This document shows, piece after piece, positions 38,946 to 51,222 of a stretch of 64,000 nt of DNA. The DNA comes from Pontederia crassipes (Eukaryota > Streptophyta > Magnoliopsida > Commelinales > Pontederiaceae), in assembly GCA_030549335.1 (NCBI GenBank), contig CM060191.1, positions 54,907,447 through 54,971,446 on the forward strand, in the 5' to 3' direction. How positions within the stretch are numbered: position 1 is the stretch's first letter; every line of letters begins with the position of its first letter. The translations under genes and the position numbers were made by a program. The notes under the pieces are model-generated. The model saw only the letters and a list, made by a program, of their open reading frames with translations. It ran no database searches and was not told where the DNA came from.

Positions 38946-40706
38946 TGTAATATCCTGAAAAAAAAAATATATAAAATAAATTAAAATAAAATGACCAAAT
39001 TAATGTTTTTATCCTTTGGTAAAGGTTAGAACGTTGGACCAAAATATTCCTTATAGAGGAGGTGGTTTGAGACAATTTCATCCTTAAAGAAAAGCCAAAT
39101 ATCAAGCTAAAACTCTCCTCCCTCATTCTCCTCATTTTCAAGCAGCAACCATTCTCTTTCTCACTTGAACCTCCATGCATGGTTCCCTAAGAGCTCAACA
39201 AGGAGGAGAGAACAAGAGGAGACCCATCCACGGAAGAGGAGATCATTTGAGGAAGCTGAAGAGCAAAAAAGGAAAGAGAAATCCCTAATAACATTTAGGG
39301 ATTAGGTATGTAAAAGTGAATAATTTCCAATCCATCTACCCATGGATTGAAAGCTATAAGTTGTTTCTTGGATTAATGTTGGATCAATAGAATGTTTAAT
39401 AGGTGGTTTGTCCTTGTGAATGCTTTGATCTAATTTCTATTGAGTTTGTGGAACAAAATATCTTAATGTTAATGGTGGTATTATGATAGGTATATGTCCA
39501 AAGTTTAGAAACATGTTCATCCCTAAACTGCCCAAATTCATGCATCACATTTTCAGTGAGATTTTGAATGGATTTCTAAAGTACGGAATAATATATGTTA
39601 GATTTTGAAGTCTAGTTTCTAAGAATTTTGGTTTTAGCTTAATTGGAGCTATGTAGAGAAAGTTATGGGTCCATAAGTGAGCTCCTATCAAGTTGTGTCC
39701 ATGGTAGAAAGGATAACTTGTAAAATGCACAAAAATTCCTTCTTCTTGAATCTAAATAGGAAATTTATGAAATAGGTATATGTTTAACTCATCTTTCCAC
39801 AGGACTTGGATCCATCTCAAAAGAGGTACCTATAGGATGTTATGGAAGTTTTAATGCTCAGCTGTCAAGTTGTCTAATGTGGGTAGGCTATGGTTATTGT
39901 AATAATTTATTAGGGTAAATGGTAAATAGATAAAATTTGGTATTTTTATATGTAATTTATCTAGGGTTCTAAGTTAAATGAAAAAGATAGAATAACTCAA
40001 TTTAACGACTTGTAGAGTGAGTTATGAGTTTCACAAGTCTTGCTCAATTGTATTCGAGGTTGTGGATTAGGCTTCTTGATTGTTGCCCTCATGCTATCGT
40101 AAATGGTTAGTTGCAGTTAAAGGTGTAGGATTAGGTGCATTGTGACCTTTGTAACAATCCATGTGTAGATGTAATTGTAGAATAGCATTTACGGTGGCTT
40201 TTAGTCATCGACCGCTCCGACAATTAGACGTTGGGCTTTTACCTTTGAAATGGTTGCCCAGTCATGGAGAGCTTGGCCAATCCTTATATGGCAAGATAGT
40301 CTGTTGTCTCACAATTTTTCGATCAAGTATTGGGTCAACTAATAAGATGCCACACTTCGACCAGTAGCTCTTTCAATTTTTCGGTTGACGGGTCGATTGA
40401 CTGGATTCATTGTTCGGTCATAATATTTGTCTCTATCGGTCCAACTAACCGATCACATATAGTCGATTGATCACACTTAAAATCATGTTTATAACTCAAC
40501 GAATCCCTTATCAATTGTTACTTTTTTATATTATATTATGTCATGCTATGCTATGCTATACTATGCTATGTCGTGTTGTGATATGGATGACTATGACGTG
40601 ATTGCTCATGTTATTGATAGATACACCTAGAATCCGAATTTACATGTCAAGTTAAAATAAACATTGTATTGAATAGTACTCTTGTGGTTTAAACATGGCA
40701 CTAGGA

Positions 40707-40776
<70 letters not shown>

Positions 40777-40806
40777 CGTGACATAGTTATTATTATTATT
40801 ATTATT

Positions 40807-40840
<34 letters not shown>

Positions 40841-40841
40841 C
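40707..40841. repeat. Compound microsatellite (AAT)n-(ATT)n-(ATC)n
   Basis: About 22 AAT units, a 12-base spacer with CGTGACATAG, then ATT units passing into ATC units. The AAT and ATT blocks are inverted relative to each other and could form a hairpin. Confidence 0.95.
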
Positions 40842-41996
40842 ACCTTCGGGATGTCAATTGGGTGCGAGTGCGACTTAGGCTTGGCCATTCATTATGGCAA
40901 CGAGGATAATCAATATCATAATGTATAAAAAGGCTCACCTAATTGGATTATTTAATGTTTGATAACCCTGAAATCGTTAAAAAATCATTTGAGTCGTGAA
41001 ATGGTTAGAAATCATTGTTCTTATCGTATATGGGCATTAGATGCAATCATTTATCGGCTAGTCATTGATTGATATTGTCATTGGTCATTATAAGGATAAT
41101 GCAATTTATCGGATAGAATTGAATTAGCCATTGATTTTTTATCGGCATATTTCATTATATTGTTATATTATGTTTTATTGTTAAATAGTAAGTTATGATT
41201 TTTATTTATGGCTCTTACATAAATTAATAAGTAGACCTCCCTTGCATTCAAGTTCGTGTAGGCGTGCAAGATTAATATAGGTTGGTTGCGAGCTCGTGAT
41301 GACATGTTACACATGGCGGTGGTTCTCTAGTTGAGTCTTTTATGTTTGAGTATGGTCATGTCTTGACCTGTGGACTTTTAGTTGTGAACTCAAGTTGTTA
41401 TTATGTGTCCCTTGCCCTCATTTACGAGGGACATTAGGAATCATGTTATCATTATGGACTTTGAGTCTTATTATGTTATTGTTGGGCCTTCCACAACCAT
41501 TATGTTGTTATGATATTATCCTTATATTATCATGATTCCTTTGTTCTTATGGGTCACTAAAAGAATATTGCATTTTTGCGACAGATATATTTGTCGCAAA
41601 ACCTTCAAAATCCTTCACAAATATGCCATTGTGATGGATTTTTCGACGGATAGTAGTTTGTTGGAAATTTTGTCGTGGGAAAGAATTATCAACGGTCCCC
41701 AAACGTCCCTTTGGAAGTTTCGGCGGATGTCTGCGATGGATAAGTTGCCTTCAGAATTTTCGACGGGTAGAATTCGTCCAAAGTTCCAAAGGAAACTTCG
41801 TCCTTCCAAAGCTCCTAATCGCGTTGCCAAAGTCAAAGGAGGGAGTGCTGGCCCCTTCGCAAGTTTTGACAGGAGAACCCATCGATAGTTCCGACGGGAG
41901 ATCTCCTAATCGTGTCACTCGTCGAAGGCTCCGGCGGGTTCTACCCATCAAAGGCCTCGACGGGTGTCACATGTCGAACGCTTCGATGAGCGCTCG

Positions 41997-42070
41997 CCCA
42001 TCGAAGCCTTCGACGGGCGACACCCATCGAAGCCTTCGATGGGCGACACCCATCGAAGCCTTCGATGGGT
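41997..42070. repeat. 26-bp palindromic minisatellite
   Basis: Units of CGACACCCATCGAAGCCTTCGATGGG; within each, CCCATCGAAG and CTTCGATGGG are inverted copies. Two and a half good units plus degenerate neighbours. Confidence 0.85.
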
Positions 42071-42642
42071 GCGCCCTGTCAAAGCCTTCGACGAATGATA
42101 TCATTTGCAAGCACTGACAGAGTGTGACAGATACATCTGTCAAAAAGTTTTTAAAAATATAAAAAATATACAGCCTATTGCCGGATCGACGCTAGCAATC
42201 GATTCGAAGTAAGCGGCTGGAATTGTGATAGAGAGAGAGGGAGAGGTAGAGGGAGAGGGTGATGTGGAGGCAGCCACGGACACGATCCGCCGTCCGCGTG
42301 CCGGATACCGGTTGCCCGCGAGCCCCATCCACCGCTAGATCCGGTCGCCCACGAGCACGATCTGCCACCTGCGGCCGGATCCGGCCACCCGCGTGCTTGA
42401 TCGGCCGGCTACGGGATCGGCTGCCTGTGAGCCCGATCTGCCGCCTGCGGCCGGATTCGGCCGCCCGCACTCCAGATCGGTTGTCGCGCCCTAGATCGGT
42501 CGCCCGCGCGCCGGGTCGGCCTCTCGTGCATCAGATCGTCCACCCGCACACTGTATCAGGCCGCCAGCGAGCCCGATCTGGGGCGCTACTCCGCCGCCTA
42601 CGGTCGGATCTGACTGCCTGTGCACCGAATTCGGCCGCCTGT

Positions 42643-43701
42643 TGATGCATGCTCAATTTCGTATATTTTAACACATTAAGAAATTGAAAATTGAATGATC
42701 ATGCATCAATTATCTTATTTTTCTTATAGAATATTATTCTTCTGATTTATGTCATGACTTTCTGTGCAGGCGAAGAAAAACGGACCGTGTTACTTTGACA
42801 CGGGCCATTTTTTAGCATGTCGCGTCACCACCAACACGGTCAGGGGAATTTTTTATCACGTGCTGATTGAAATGGTCCATTTTGAGTCGACAAGGATCGT
42901 GTTGTAACAAAGAGAATACGGCCCGTGTCATGAATGACACGGTCCGTTTTGACACCGATCAGCGATTATAAAAGGACCTCCACTTCCACACCAAAGGCAG
43001 GCAGCAGAGAAGGAAATCATCCATTCAGAAAGTCTTGTGGCTACTTTGTCTACAGTCACATCTTAGAGTTTTATTTTCTTGCTCCTCTTTTGTACTCTGA
43101 ATTTCGGCTTTATAATGTTTTATTCTTTAGCAATAGAGTAACCTTCCGTTGTTGGTTTTACATTGTTGAACTCCACTGTTATTTTGATGAAAGATTATTT
43201 CTGAATATGAATGTTCTGTTTAAATCAAATTTATTCTTTAACATCTCGTATCTCTCCCCTATCTACTCTGTGAGATTTAATGGGGTGTGGACTTAAACTT
43301 ACTCGGTTGAGAAGTCTTTGAGATGAATCAATCATTTATATTTTAATCCTTAAATATTTGGAGAACGATTTGGTTAAATTTTCTTCAAATATTTAACTGA
43401 TACAACAAATAGGACATCTGGTTAGAGTCCTAATTTATTTTATTACCATCAGATGTAATTTTCGTACTCGATTAACAGTGGAGGAATGCTTAGTAAAACC
43501 AACATTTCTTCGAATTGGTATTTCTTTTTCTTGGATCTGCTCCTTGTTTTCTTCTGATTATCTTCTTAATTCATTTCTCTACAAGAATTGTCATCTAGTA
43601 AGAGTGAGAGATAAAAGTCCTCGTGAGATCGATTTCTTTTTACTACTTGTGCGATCGGTATACTTGCCGAACTTTTCTACTCTATAGAAAAGTAATCATC
43701 A
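42643..43701. mobile_element. Solo LTR nested in the CACTA element
   Basis: The unit runs from TGATGCATGC to AATCATCA, so TGATG and CATCA are perfect terminal inverses. It is flanked by CCTGT (42,638-42,642) and CTTGT (43,702-43,706), a 5-base target duplication with one mismatch. It splits the GC-rich core of the CACTA element. ATTATAAAAGGACC at about 42,966 is a good TATA box; before it lie palindromic words such as GACACGGGCC and GGCCCGTGTCATGAATGACAC. No primer site, gag or pol is present. Confidence 0.78.
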
Positions 43702-44284
43702 CTTGTGCATCGGATCCGGCCGCACTGGCAGCCAGAGTGGAGGAGCGCTGCCGGAGTCGACAAAGAGGAAGGGGAAGAGGGGGAGGGCGGTCGGGATCGC
43801 CAAAGTCGTGAAGGTGTCTGGAATCCTTCGAGTCACCACCATCGGAGAGAGAGGGAGAGGAGGAGAGATAGACAGGGGAGTACGAATAGGAAAGGGGAAA
43901 GGGGGAAATATAAGGAGAGAGGGGGGCGAGGGATGAGAAGGCGGAGGGGGGAAAATTGGGTGGGAAAATATTAGAATTAGTGACGGGTATATCTTTCGAA
44001 ATTTCAAAGGAAGCACCCGGGTAAATAAAATGATATTATTTTTATCAATATTTATATAAGATATTTTATTATTAAACATTACAATATTATATATATTAAC
44101 ATATACGACTAAAAACATTAATAATCATAATATTATATTATAAATATTATAAATAAATGGAAGATGGATATGTATTATATTATAAACATTCGTCAAAAAA
44201 ATAATTATTGTAATTAGCGTATCCTTCAAAATTGTAATTTGAGCATCCCTCGGTAATTACAATAATAAAGATCATATTATTAAT

Positions 44285-46019
44285 GTCTATAATATAATAC
44301 ATATATCTTTTCCATTTACTTAAAATATTTGTAATATAATATTATATTACTGATGTTTGTAATCATATATATATATATATATATTAATAAATATAATTAA
44401 TATCAATACATATAATATGAATAATTTTAATAATATTATTATACATATAAACATTGATGATAAATGATATTATTTTAATTACCAACGGATAATTCCTTCG
44501 AAATTACCGACAGATGCTAAATCCTTCGATAATTTCGAAGGCACTATCCCTCAGTAAATAAGCTAAAATATATTATTAATATCTATAATATAATACATAT
44601 CTCTCTTCTATTTACTTAAAATATTTATAATATAATATTATATTACTGATGTCTGTAATCATATATATATTAATGCATATAATTAATATCAATACATAAA
44701 ATATTATTAATGTTTAATAATCATATTATATATATAAACATTGGTGATAAATGATATTATTTTAATTACCGACGGATAGTTCCTTTGAAATTACCGACGG
44801 ATGCCAAATTCTTCGATATTCGATTATTTCAAAGGCATTATCCTTTGATAAATAAAATAATAATTTAATAATAAAATAGTGAATATATATTTATATTATA
44901 TTACATATATATATTATTATAAATATAATTACCGATGGGTTTAGCTTTCGGAATTACCGATGGATTTATATTCTTTGATAATTTCGAAGGCTATATATAT
45001 TCGTCGGTAATGTATCGACGAAGATTTGGCGTCCGTAGTAACGAAGGAATTTTTAGCCGTCGGTAATTTGGAAAGATTTTTCTATCTGTCATAATTTTGA
45101 AGGAAGCACCCGTCGGTAATTACAATAATAAATATCATATTATTAATGTCTGTAATATAATACATATATCTCTTCCATTTACTTAAAATATTTATAATAT
45201 AATATTATATTACTGATGTTTGTAATCATATATATATTAATAAATGTAATTAAAATCAATACATATAATATTAATAATTTTTAATAATAATATTATACAT
45301 ATAAACATTGATGATAAATGATATTATTTTAATTACCGACGGGTAATTCCTTCGAAATTAACGACGGATGCTAAATCCTTCGATAATTTGGAAGGCACTA
45401 TCCCTCGGTAAATAAAATATAATATATTATTAATGTCTATAATATAATACATATCTCTCTTTCATTTAGTTAATATATTTATAATATAATATTATATTAC
45501 TGATGTCTGTAATCATATATATATTAATACATATAATTAATATCAATACATGAAATATTATTAATGTTTAATAATCATATTATATATATAAACATTGATG
45601 ATAAATGATATTATTTTAATTACCAACGGATAGTTCCTTCAAAATTACCGACGGATGCATAATCCTTCGATGTTCGATTATTTCAAAGGCATTTCCTTTG
45701 GTAAATAAAATAATAATTTAATAATAAAATAGTGAATATATACTTATATTATATTACATATATATTATTATAAATATAATTACTGTCGGGTTTAGCCTTC
45801 AAAATTATCGATGGATTTATATCCTTCGGTAATTTCGAAGGCTTTATATATTCATTGGCAATGTGTCGATGTGGATTTAGCGTCCGTAGTAATGAAGGAA
45901 TTTTTTACCTTCAGTAATTTGAAAAGTTTTTTCTATCCATCATAATTGTTGTCAAAAAATGCGAAGGATTCACGTCCTTCGTAAAATGTCCGTCGCAAAT
46001 TAGGCATTTTCTTGTAGTG
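44285..46019. repeat. Nested tandem duplication in the right half of the CACTA element
   Basis: A block of about 290 bases (TAATATAATACATAT ... AAACATTGATGATAAATG then TACCGACGG) occurs at about 44,285, 44,586, 45,144 and 45,430. The first pair and second pair are about 845-860 bases apart, each followed by a third block (44,880 and 45,730), so an ABC unit of about 850 bases is duplicated. Confidence 0.75.
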
Positions 46020-46265
46020 GGTTATGTAATATTATATTATTGCCACCACTATATTATGTTCCTGTTATATGTCAACTATGGATCTTGTCAATTATACATT
46101 ATTATATTAGTGGACCTTATTTGGATACTATATAATCATTTTTGTTGCTAATGTACAGTTGTCTCATTATATTATTATATTGAATATTATATTCTCCATC
46201 ATGTGATGCACTTTGGAACTTGCTCGCGGCACGTGTTATGGGTAGAATTTTGGGGGTGTTGTAGA

Positions 46266-46277
46266 AGGCATCATAGC
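46266..46277 (+). other. Degenerate primer binding site of the gypsy element
   Basis: AGGCATCATAGC, nine of twelve bases as in TGGTATCAGAGC, directly after the LTR end GTGTTGTA. Confidence 0.55.
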
Positions 46278-46514
46278 CTAAAGTTCTTAGCTCCGTGCTA
46301 AAATTTTACAAATTGTTCTTGGCTTTAGGTTCATAGTTATGAGTCAAATTCTAAGTTATTGTCTGAAGTCATTTAGTATATTGATCGGTTAAGTGTTAAG
46401 TCCATGTACAATGTTATCAGCCACCACCTAACCTATGGATATGTGTTTTTCCTTATAGTCAAATTGTGTTAATAATTGACATATAATTATTGTACGATTG
46501 TAGATAGATGAGAA

Positions 46515-46810
46515 TTGTTCTATGGATGTAGACATGACTCAAGATGTATGGAATGTGGTGAGGGCTCATGGCAATGGATATTGAAGAAGTTTTTGGACCA
46601 TAATCTTCCTATGTTCAATGGGATTGATGATTTGGAGGAAGTGGAGGCATGGTTGGATAACACAAGAGACATTTTTTATGAGATGAAATGCTCTAAAAAG
46701 AGTTAGGTAGAGTGAGCGACCCATAACCTAACAGGGAGTGCAAAACATGGGTGGGAAGTCATTCTTATGACCAAGTATGTTGGCCAAGGAAATACGAACC
46801 TTATCCTTAT
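46515..46810 (+). pseudogene. Ty3/gypsy gag remnant
   Basis: Encodes a piece of a Retrotrans_gag domain: FLDHNLPMFNGIDDLEEVEAWLD (the P-x-F-x-G-x-D-D-x-x-x-A-x-x-W-L pattern), then a region like RDIFYEMKCSKKS, stops, and ATHNLTGSAKHGWEV in the place of the A-x-x-W-W motif. At least two stops interrupt it. It follows a 5' LTR and primer site in the same direction and is cut off at 46,907 by a CACTA insertion. Confidence 0.7.
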
Positions 46811-47979
46811 CCTTAAAAAACTCATCTCTAAACAACTTCTAAACCTTATCCTTAACCCCTTTTATTTATCTTTAATTAAATCTCTTTCCTTCTTTTTCTT
46901 TTTCTCCACTACAAGAAATCTGGCAATTAGCGATGCAGGAAGCCATTGCTAAATCGATGCTAAATCCTGGCTAAAAAAATGTAGCCACATGTTAGCATCG
47001 ATATGACATTACAACGTTGGGACGCTGACCTTCGATAGCTGTTAGCCTTCCCATGGAGCCAAGGACACAGATGACGCTACTAGCATCACATGTCAATGCT
47101 ACTATGACATTATCGTGACCGAAAAATCACGTTGGAAAGAATAAAAGGAGTCGTTATTTTGGTACTATGGTGGCGCTTGGTTCAATGCTAGTTTGATGCC
47201 ATGTTGACTCTATTCGGTCATTAATATGGCTCCAAGACATTCTTTAACACGATTTTTTGCTGCAATGTGTGGCACTACTTGGATGCTAATGCGTTACTAA
47301 AGCTTGACGCCATGTAGACACCCATGTGACGCTAAGTTGCGGCGCTACAACAATGCTAAATTAACGCTCTAACGCAAGGTCATATATATGAAGTTTCTAT
47401 GGTGATGCTAAAGTTGGCGATGATAACTCAACGCTAAGTATGATATGTTTAATATGTCGCCCAGCCTTGGTGTGTCACTATTGGGATGCTAAAGAGGCAC
47501 TAATTACCAATTATTTTGCTCCATTTCACCTCTATTCTTTCCTTTCCTCCTCATACAATTTACAATGCATATATATAATGCATTCTTGACATTGATCATA
47601 ATGATCTAAGCATTCATAATAATAAGTTTTAAAGAGTAATGCATATAAAAAATTATAAATATCACAAAAGTGTTAATAAAATGACAAATTCATATCAAAC
47701 ATCACAATAGGTATCAAAATGTTATAGAAGTTTCTATCCTAAATTATCATCGTCATCGATTTCATTTCTAACATTCGACGCTGACGTACTTTGTCTTTGA
47801 CCTTGTGGGGACTGGGTCTGCAGCTGGAGCATGCTCTAAATCATCTACAAGATGGAAGCCAGAGAGGCTACTGAGAAAGCTGGTTCGATGGAAAAATCCC
47901 CATGACGCAGGGACCAATCTCTAATATACGCATTCCTCTCTTCGATTTGAGGGTTCCTCGATGCCATCCCTCTGTGGTT

Positions 47980-48240
47980 CCTCATTGCGATTCGACCTCA
48001 ACGCCATCCTCCCCTCTGCCGGCTAGCTCCGACGCGTCTAGCTGCGCACCTAGGGCAGTATCATCTGCTTTAGCAGCCTCGATGGCATCGTCCCTAACAG
48101 TAGTGCAACTATCTGCGATTCCTCTCTACGATTCGACCTCTACGTCATCCTCCCATCCGTTGGCTGTCTCCGACACGCCTGGCTGCTCACCTAGGACAAC
48201 ATCCTCCGCTCCAGCGGCCTCGATGGTGTTGCCTCTTCCC
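47980..48240. repeat. 141-bp tandem duplication
   Basis: Two diverged copies beginning GATTCGACCTC, at about 47,990 and 48,132. Reading frame 47,902-48,261 shows them as a 47-residue repeat (DSTSTPSSPLP / DSTSTSSSHPL). No known protein is recognised. Confidence 0.7.
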
Positions 48241-48463
48241 TTTCCTTCATTTTTTGTTTGAGCTATGCATGACTTGATCATTTTACATGTGCCGCTCAGC
48301 CCGATCCTATCGACGACCATTTTTTATGACAACTTTCGTCATTGATTTATAATAGTGATGTTGCTTATGCACATTTTATCATCCTAATTTAGGGAATTTA
48401 TCTAGCATTTTATTAATTCCATAAGTGGCATCAACCTTATTTGTGATTCTCTTCTTAGATATC

Positions 48464-50092
48464 ATGATGTCTTCAATTGATACTAATGAAATAGATGCAT
48501 CTATTTCGAATCTTGAAGATGAAGAGTTTGAAGAACTTGGAGATACGCATGACATGTGAGATGATATAATTTTTAAATTGTAACCTTCATGTCATTCACA
48601 TTTCACTATAATTTTTATATATGAAATGTATGTTTCACAGTGAACAAAGTGAAGAAGAAAATAATGTTAATGATAGGGAAGTTAGCAAACCTTTTGTTGG
48701 CATGAAGTTTGATATAGAAGATGATGTGTTTAATTTTACAATGCATATGCAAGATCAATTGGTTTTTCTGTACGAAAAGATCATTGCTATAAATCTAGAA
48801 AATCCAATATGCCTCTTGGTAGATTACTTGTTTGTTTGAAATAAGGACAAAAAGATCTCAAATTGAAGAAAACTTTGAGAAAAGATGTCAAAATGAGGTG
48901 AAATGTAAGGGAGAATTGTGGTGCTCTATTACTAGCTAAAGTTGCAAGTGATGGCAAGTGAGAGGTCAAAAGATTTGTTGAGGAACACACATAAACTAGC
49001 TTCCCAGTTAGGTAGATTTCCCTCTCATAATAAATTGACAACCCCTTCCAAGGAAGCTATGAGAGAGCTAAGGATTGCAGGAGTTGAACCTTCTAAGATA
49101 GCTAAGTATCTAAAAATGACTGAAGAGACTTTTGTAACTCCTCAACAATGTATAGATTATATGAAGTCATTACGGAATAATAATATAGGAGGGGAATGCA
49201 TGGCCGTATTAAATTATTTTCAACAAAAAGTTGCTGTCGATGATGACTTCTTCTTTAGAATGGTGATAGATGAAAATAATGTAGGAAAGAGTTTCTTTTG
49301 GGTTGACAGTAGATCACAAGACAATTATATGACATTTGGTTATGTTCAAGCAGTAAAATTGTACATACAAAATGTCTTCAAAATCTTTCAATCAGAGTTC
49401 AAAAAATATTATACAGTGGGGAAACAAGTAATAGAAGAAGATGATGGAAAGATTGTGTACTCTAATTTTGAATTTGGATCTCAGGACAAAAGAAGGATAA
49501 TTGTAGAATATATTGACCAACCAAATGTTTCGATAAAATGTTCTTGTAAAATGTTTGAATGGGAAGGAATATTATGTTCTCATGCCTTGCTCATTTTAAA
49601 TGAGAATAGAGTTATGTTGTTGCCTAAGAAGTACATTCTTCATCGTTGGACAATAAATGCTCGGTATTCAACAATGCAAATGTTGCAAGATACAGAATGT
49701 GATTCTTCTATTGGCCAACATTTGGTCACACTTACACAAAAAATGAATTTCAGAAGAAATGCACGAAAATTTATAGAAATGAGTTTGTCTTCACATGTTG
49801 GTTTTTCATTTTTGAAGGGTGGTATTGAAAGTTTAGAAAACTTAAGGAAATGTGACATAGAAGAAGGGTCATCTAAAAATGTTGAAATGCATAGTGGGCA
49901 TAATGACGTTCCAAAGTTTGTGATAAATGACTCTTGTGTTGTAAAATCAAAAGGAAGACCAAGGAATATAAAAAGAGCTAAATCTACTATTGAAATTTCA
50001 ATGTCACAAGGTGATAGGAAAAGACGAACATGTAGCCATTGTTTAACAAAAGACACTATGTGACATCTTGTCCATTAAAAAAGCACAAGTAA
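48464..50092 (+). pseudogene. FAR1-related (FRS) gene, captured and broken, transposase core missing
   Basis: FAR1/FHY3-related proteins are transcription factors derived from Mutator-like transposases. Visible: Met at 48,464 with an acidic N-terminus; an intron 48,556-48,640 (CAT|GTGAGA ... TTTCACAG); the FAR1 DNA-binding domain start PFVGMKFDIEDDVFNF. A frameshift near 48,765 follows (GFSVRKDHCYKS continues in another frame), with stops at about 48,838 and 48,895 and TGA replacing Trp in DGKWEVKRFVEEH at about 48,958. The long open part 48,942-50,063 has the end of that domain, DFFFRMVIDENN, FFWVDSRSQDNY, then jumps to YVQAVKLYIQNVFKIFQ, so about 250 residues of the transposase core are absent. 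SWIM zinc finger CSCKMFEWEGILCSHAL is intact. The C-terminal CSHCLTK...HYVTSC knuckle is split by a frameshift. Confidence 0.85.
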
Positions 50093-51222
50093 GCTTTATT
50101 CCAGTATTTTAATTCTAATTAAAAGTGTACATCATTACTTACCATTTTTTAAATTTGAAACAGGGGCAACAAGTTGACAAAACAAAAGGATGCAACAACA
50201 TAAGCAATACTCAATAGGTTCATGTCACTCCCGTTATTTTATTGTTACATTGTTGTCTCTTGTTTCTAATATTTGTAAAAAATTGAACCTTTTCAACAGG
50301 TGGAATGCTTCTTGTCACATGATGCTCCTACTACTAAGTTGCTGCTGATTCTCATGCTACTATGTTTAATTCATATGCTATATGTGTAACATGCAATGTA
50401 AACTAACTTAACAATATGTACTCGACACTATGGTTGGATAACTTAACATCGTGAATATTCTATTATTAGATCTTTAGTCAAATGCTGGTCTATGATGCCT
50501 AGTGTTCAAATGGTTGTCAACTTGTCATAGTTGTAATAACCCGTTTGATTCAAGATCCATGCTTCCAGCGATCTGATCATGTTTATGTATCCTTAGTTTG
50601 ATTGAAAATCAATTAAGGTTGTCTGTTTTCTGATGAGAGATCTTTTGCAGTGTGATTCAATAGTTTAAAATTGAAGCTCTATGATAGAATAGATATTGGA
50701 AGACTCTGAAATTTATGCCTGCAAACTCAGTAGAGATAGCATAAACTTTTGATTGCAGGGTGTAGACTTGATGTGGATGTTTTCTGTTCCAAATGTAGAA
50801 CATTTTGCTTGTTGCAAAAGCTTAGCTAAATATTGATAGTATTGAAATTTATGACGTGGATGTTTTCTGTTCCAATTGTAGACACTTTTTTGGTGTGTGG
50901 TTGTTCCCACTGATGTATGAGAAGTTGGAGTTTCAACAAAGCGATTTAATGTTTTCCTCTTTGCCATATACATCGCCTTAAAATATGGGACAGCTATGGA
51001 GCATCCCATATGTAAATGCAGACGAAATCTCAAATTTGATAGAGATGGAGCATCCCGACTTGCACTTTGCCAAAGCCAGTACTTTACATCGACAAATCAT
51101 TGGGATTTGTAAATTCGAGAATGAACTTTTGAGTCTATGTTTGGCCAAAAGTACTAGAACACAGACGATGCAAGATCTTTACTGTGTGAGGAATGATCCC
51201 ATAGAATGGAAACACATATCTA

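Larger units (their letters stand above)
41555..46019. mobile_element. CACTA transposon, non-autonomous, complete with TSD GGT
   Basis: The left end CACTAAAAGAATATTGCATT and right end AATGCC-TTTTCTTGTAGTG inverted (CACTACAAGAAAATGCC) form imperfect terminal repeats. A perfect 3-base target duplication GGT flanks it (41,552-41,554 and 46,020-46,022). Subterminal regions are dense in TTCGACGG / CCGTCGG words in both orientations, and the right part is AT-rich. The core has GC-rich repeats around CGGATCCGGCCG (42,260-42,640) and a purine-rich tract (43,840-43,980). No transposase is encoded. A solo LTR is nested at 42,643. It sits in a gypsy LTR. Confidence 0.88.
38946..46263 (+). mobile_element. 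Long Ty3/gypsy-type 5' LTR interrupted by a CACTA element
   Basis: Starts TGTAATATCCTG and ends GGGGGTGTTGTA, followed at once by a degenerate primer site. Removing the CACTA insertion (41,555-46,019) leaves about 2.8 kb, similar to the copy at 27,615. It contains a compound AAT/ATT/ATC microsatellite at 40,707-40,841 and a TCGA-rich stretch at 40,380-40,490. Both LTR ends are inferred by comparison with 27,615 and 63,172. Confidence 0.6.

Noticed and set aside
42934..43296. A protein-coding gene with the TATA box at about 42,966
   Set aside because: The TATA box belongs to a solo LTR bounded by TGATG/CATCA and a target duplication; the 120-codon frame has no recognisable domain.
48942..50063. 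A 373-codon intact gene
   Set aside because: Its ATG lies inside a region homologous to the middle of the FAR1 DNA-binding domain, just after a Trp-to-stop change. Upstream frames continue the domain with frameshifts and stops, so it is part of a pseudogene.
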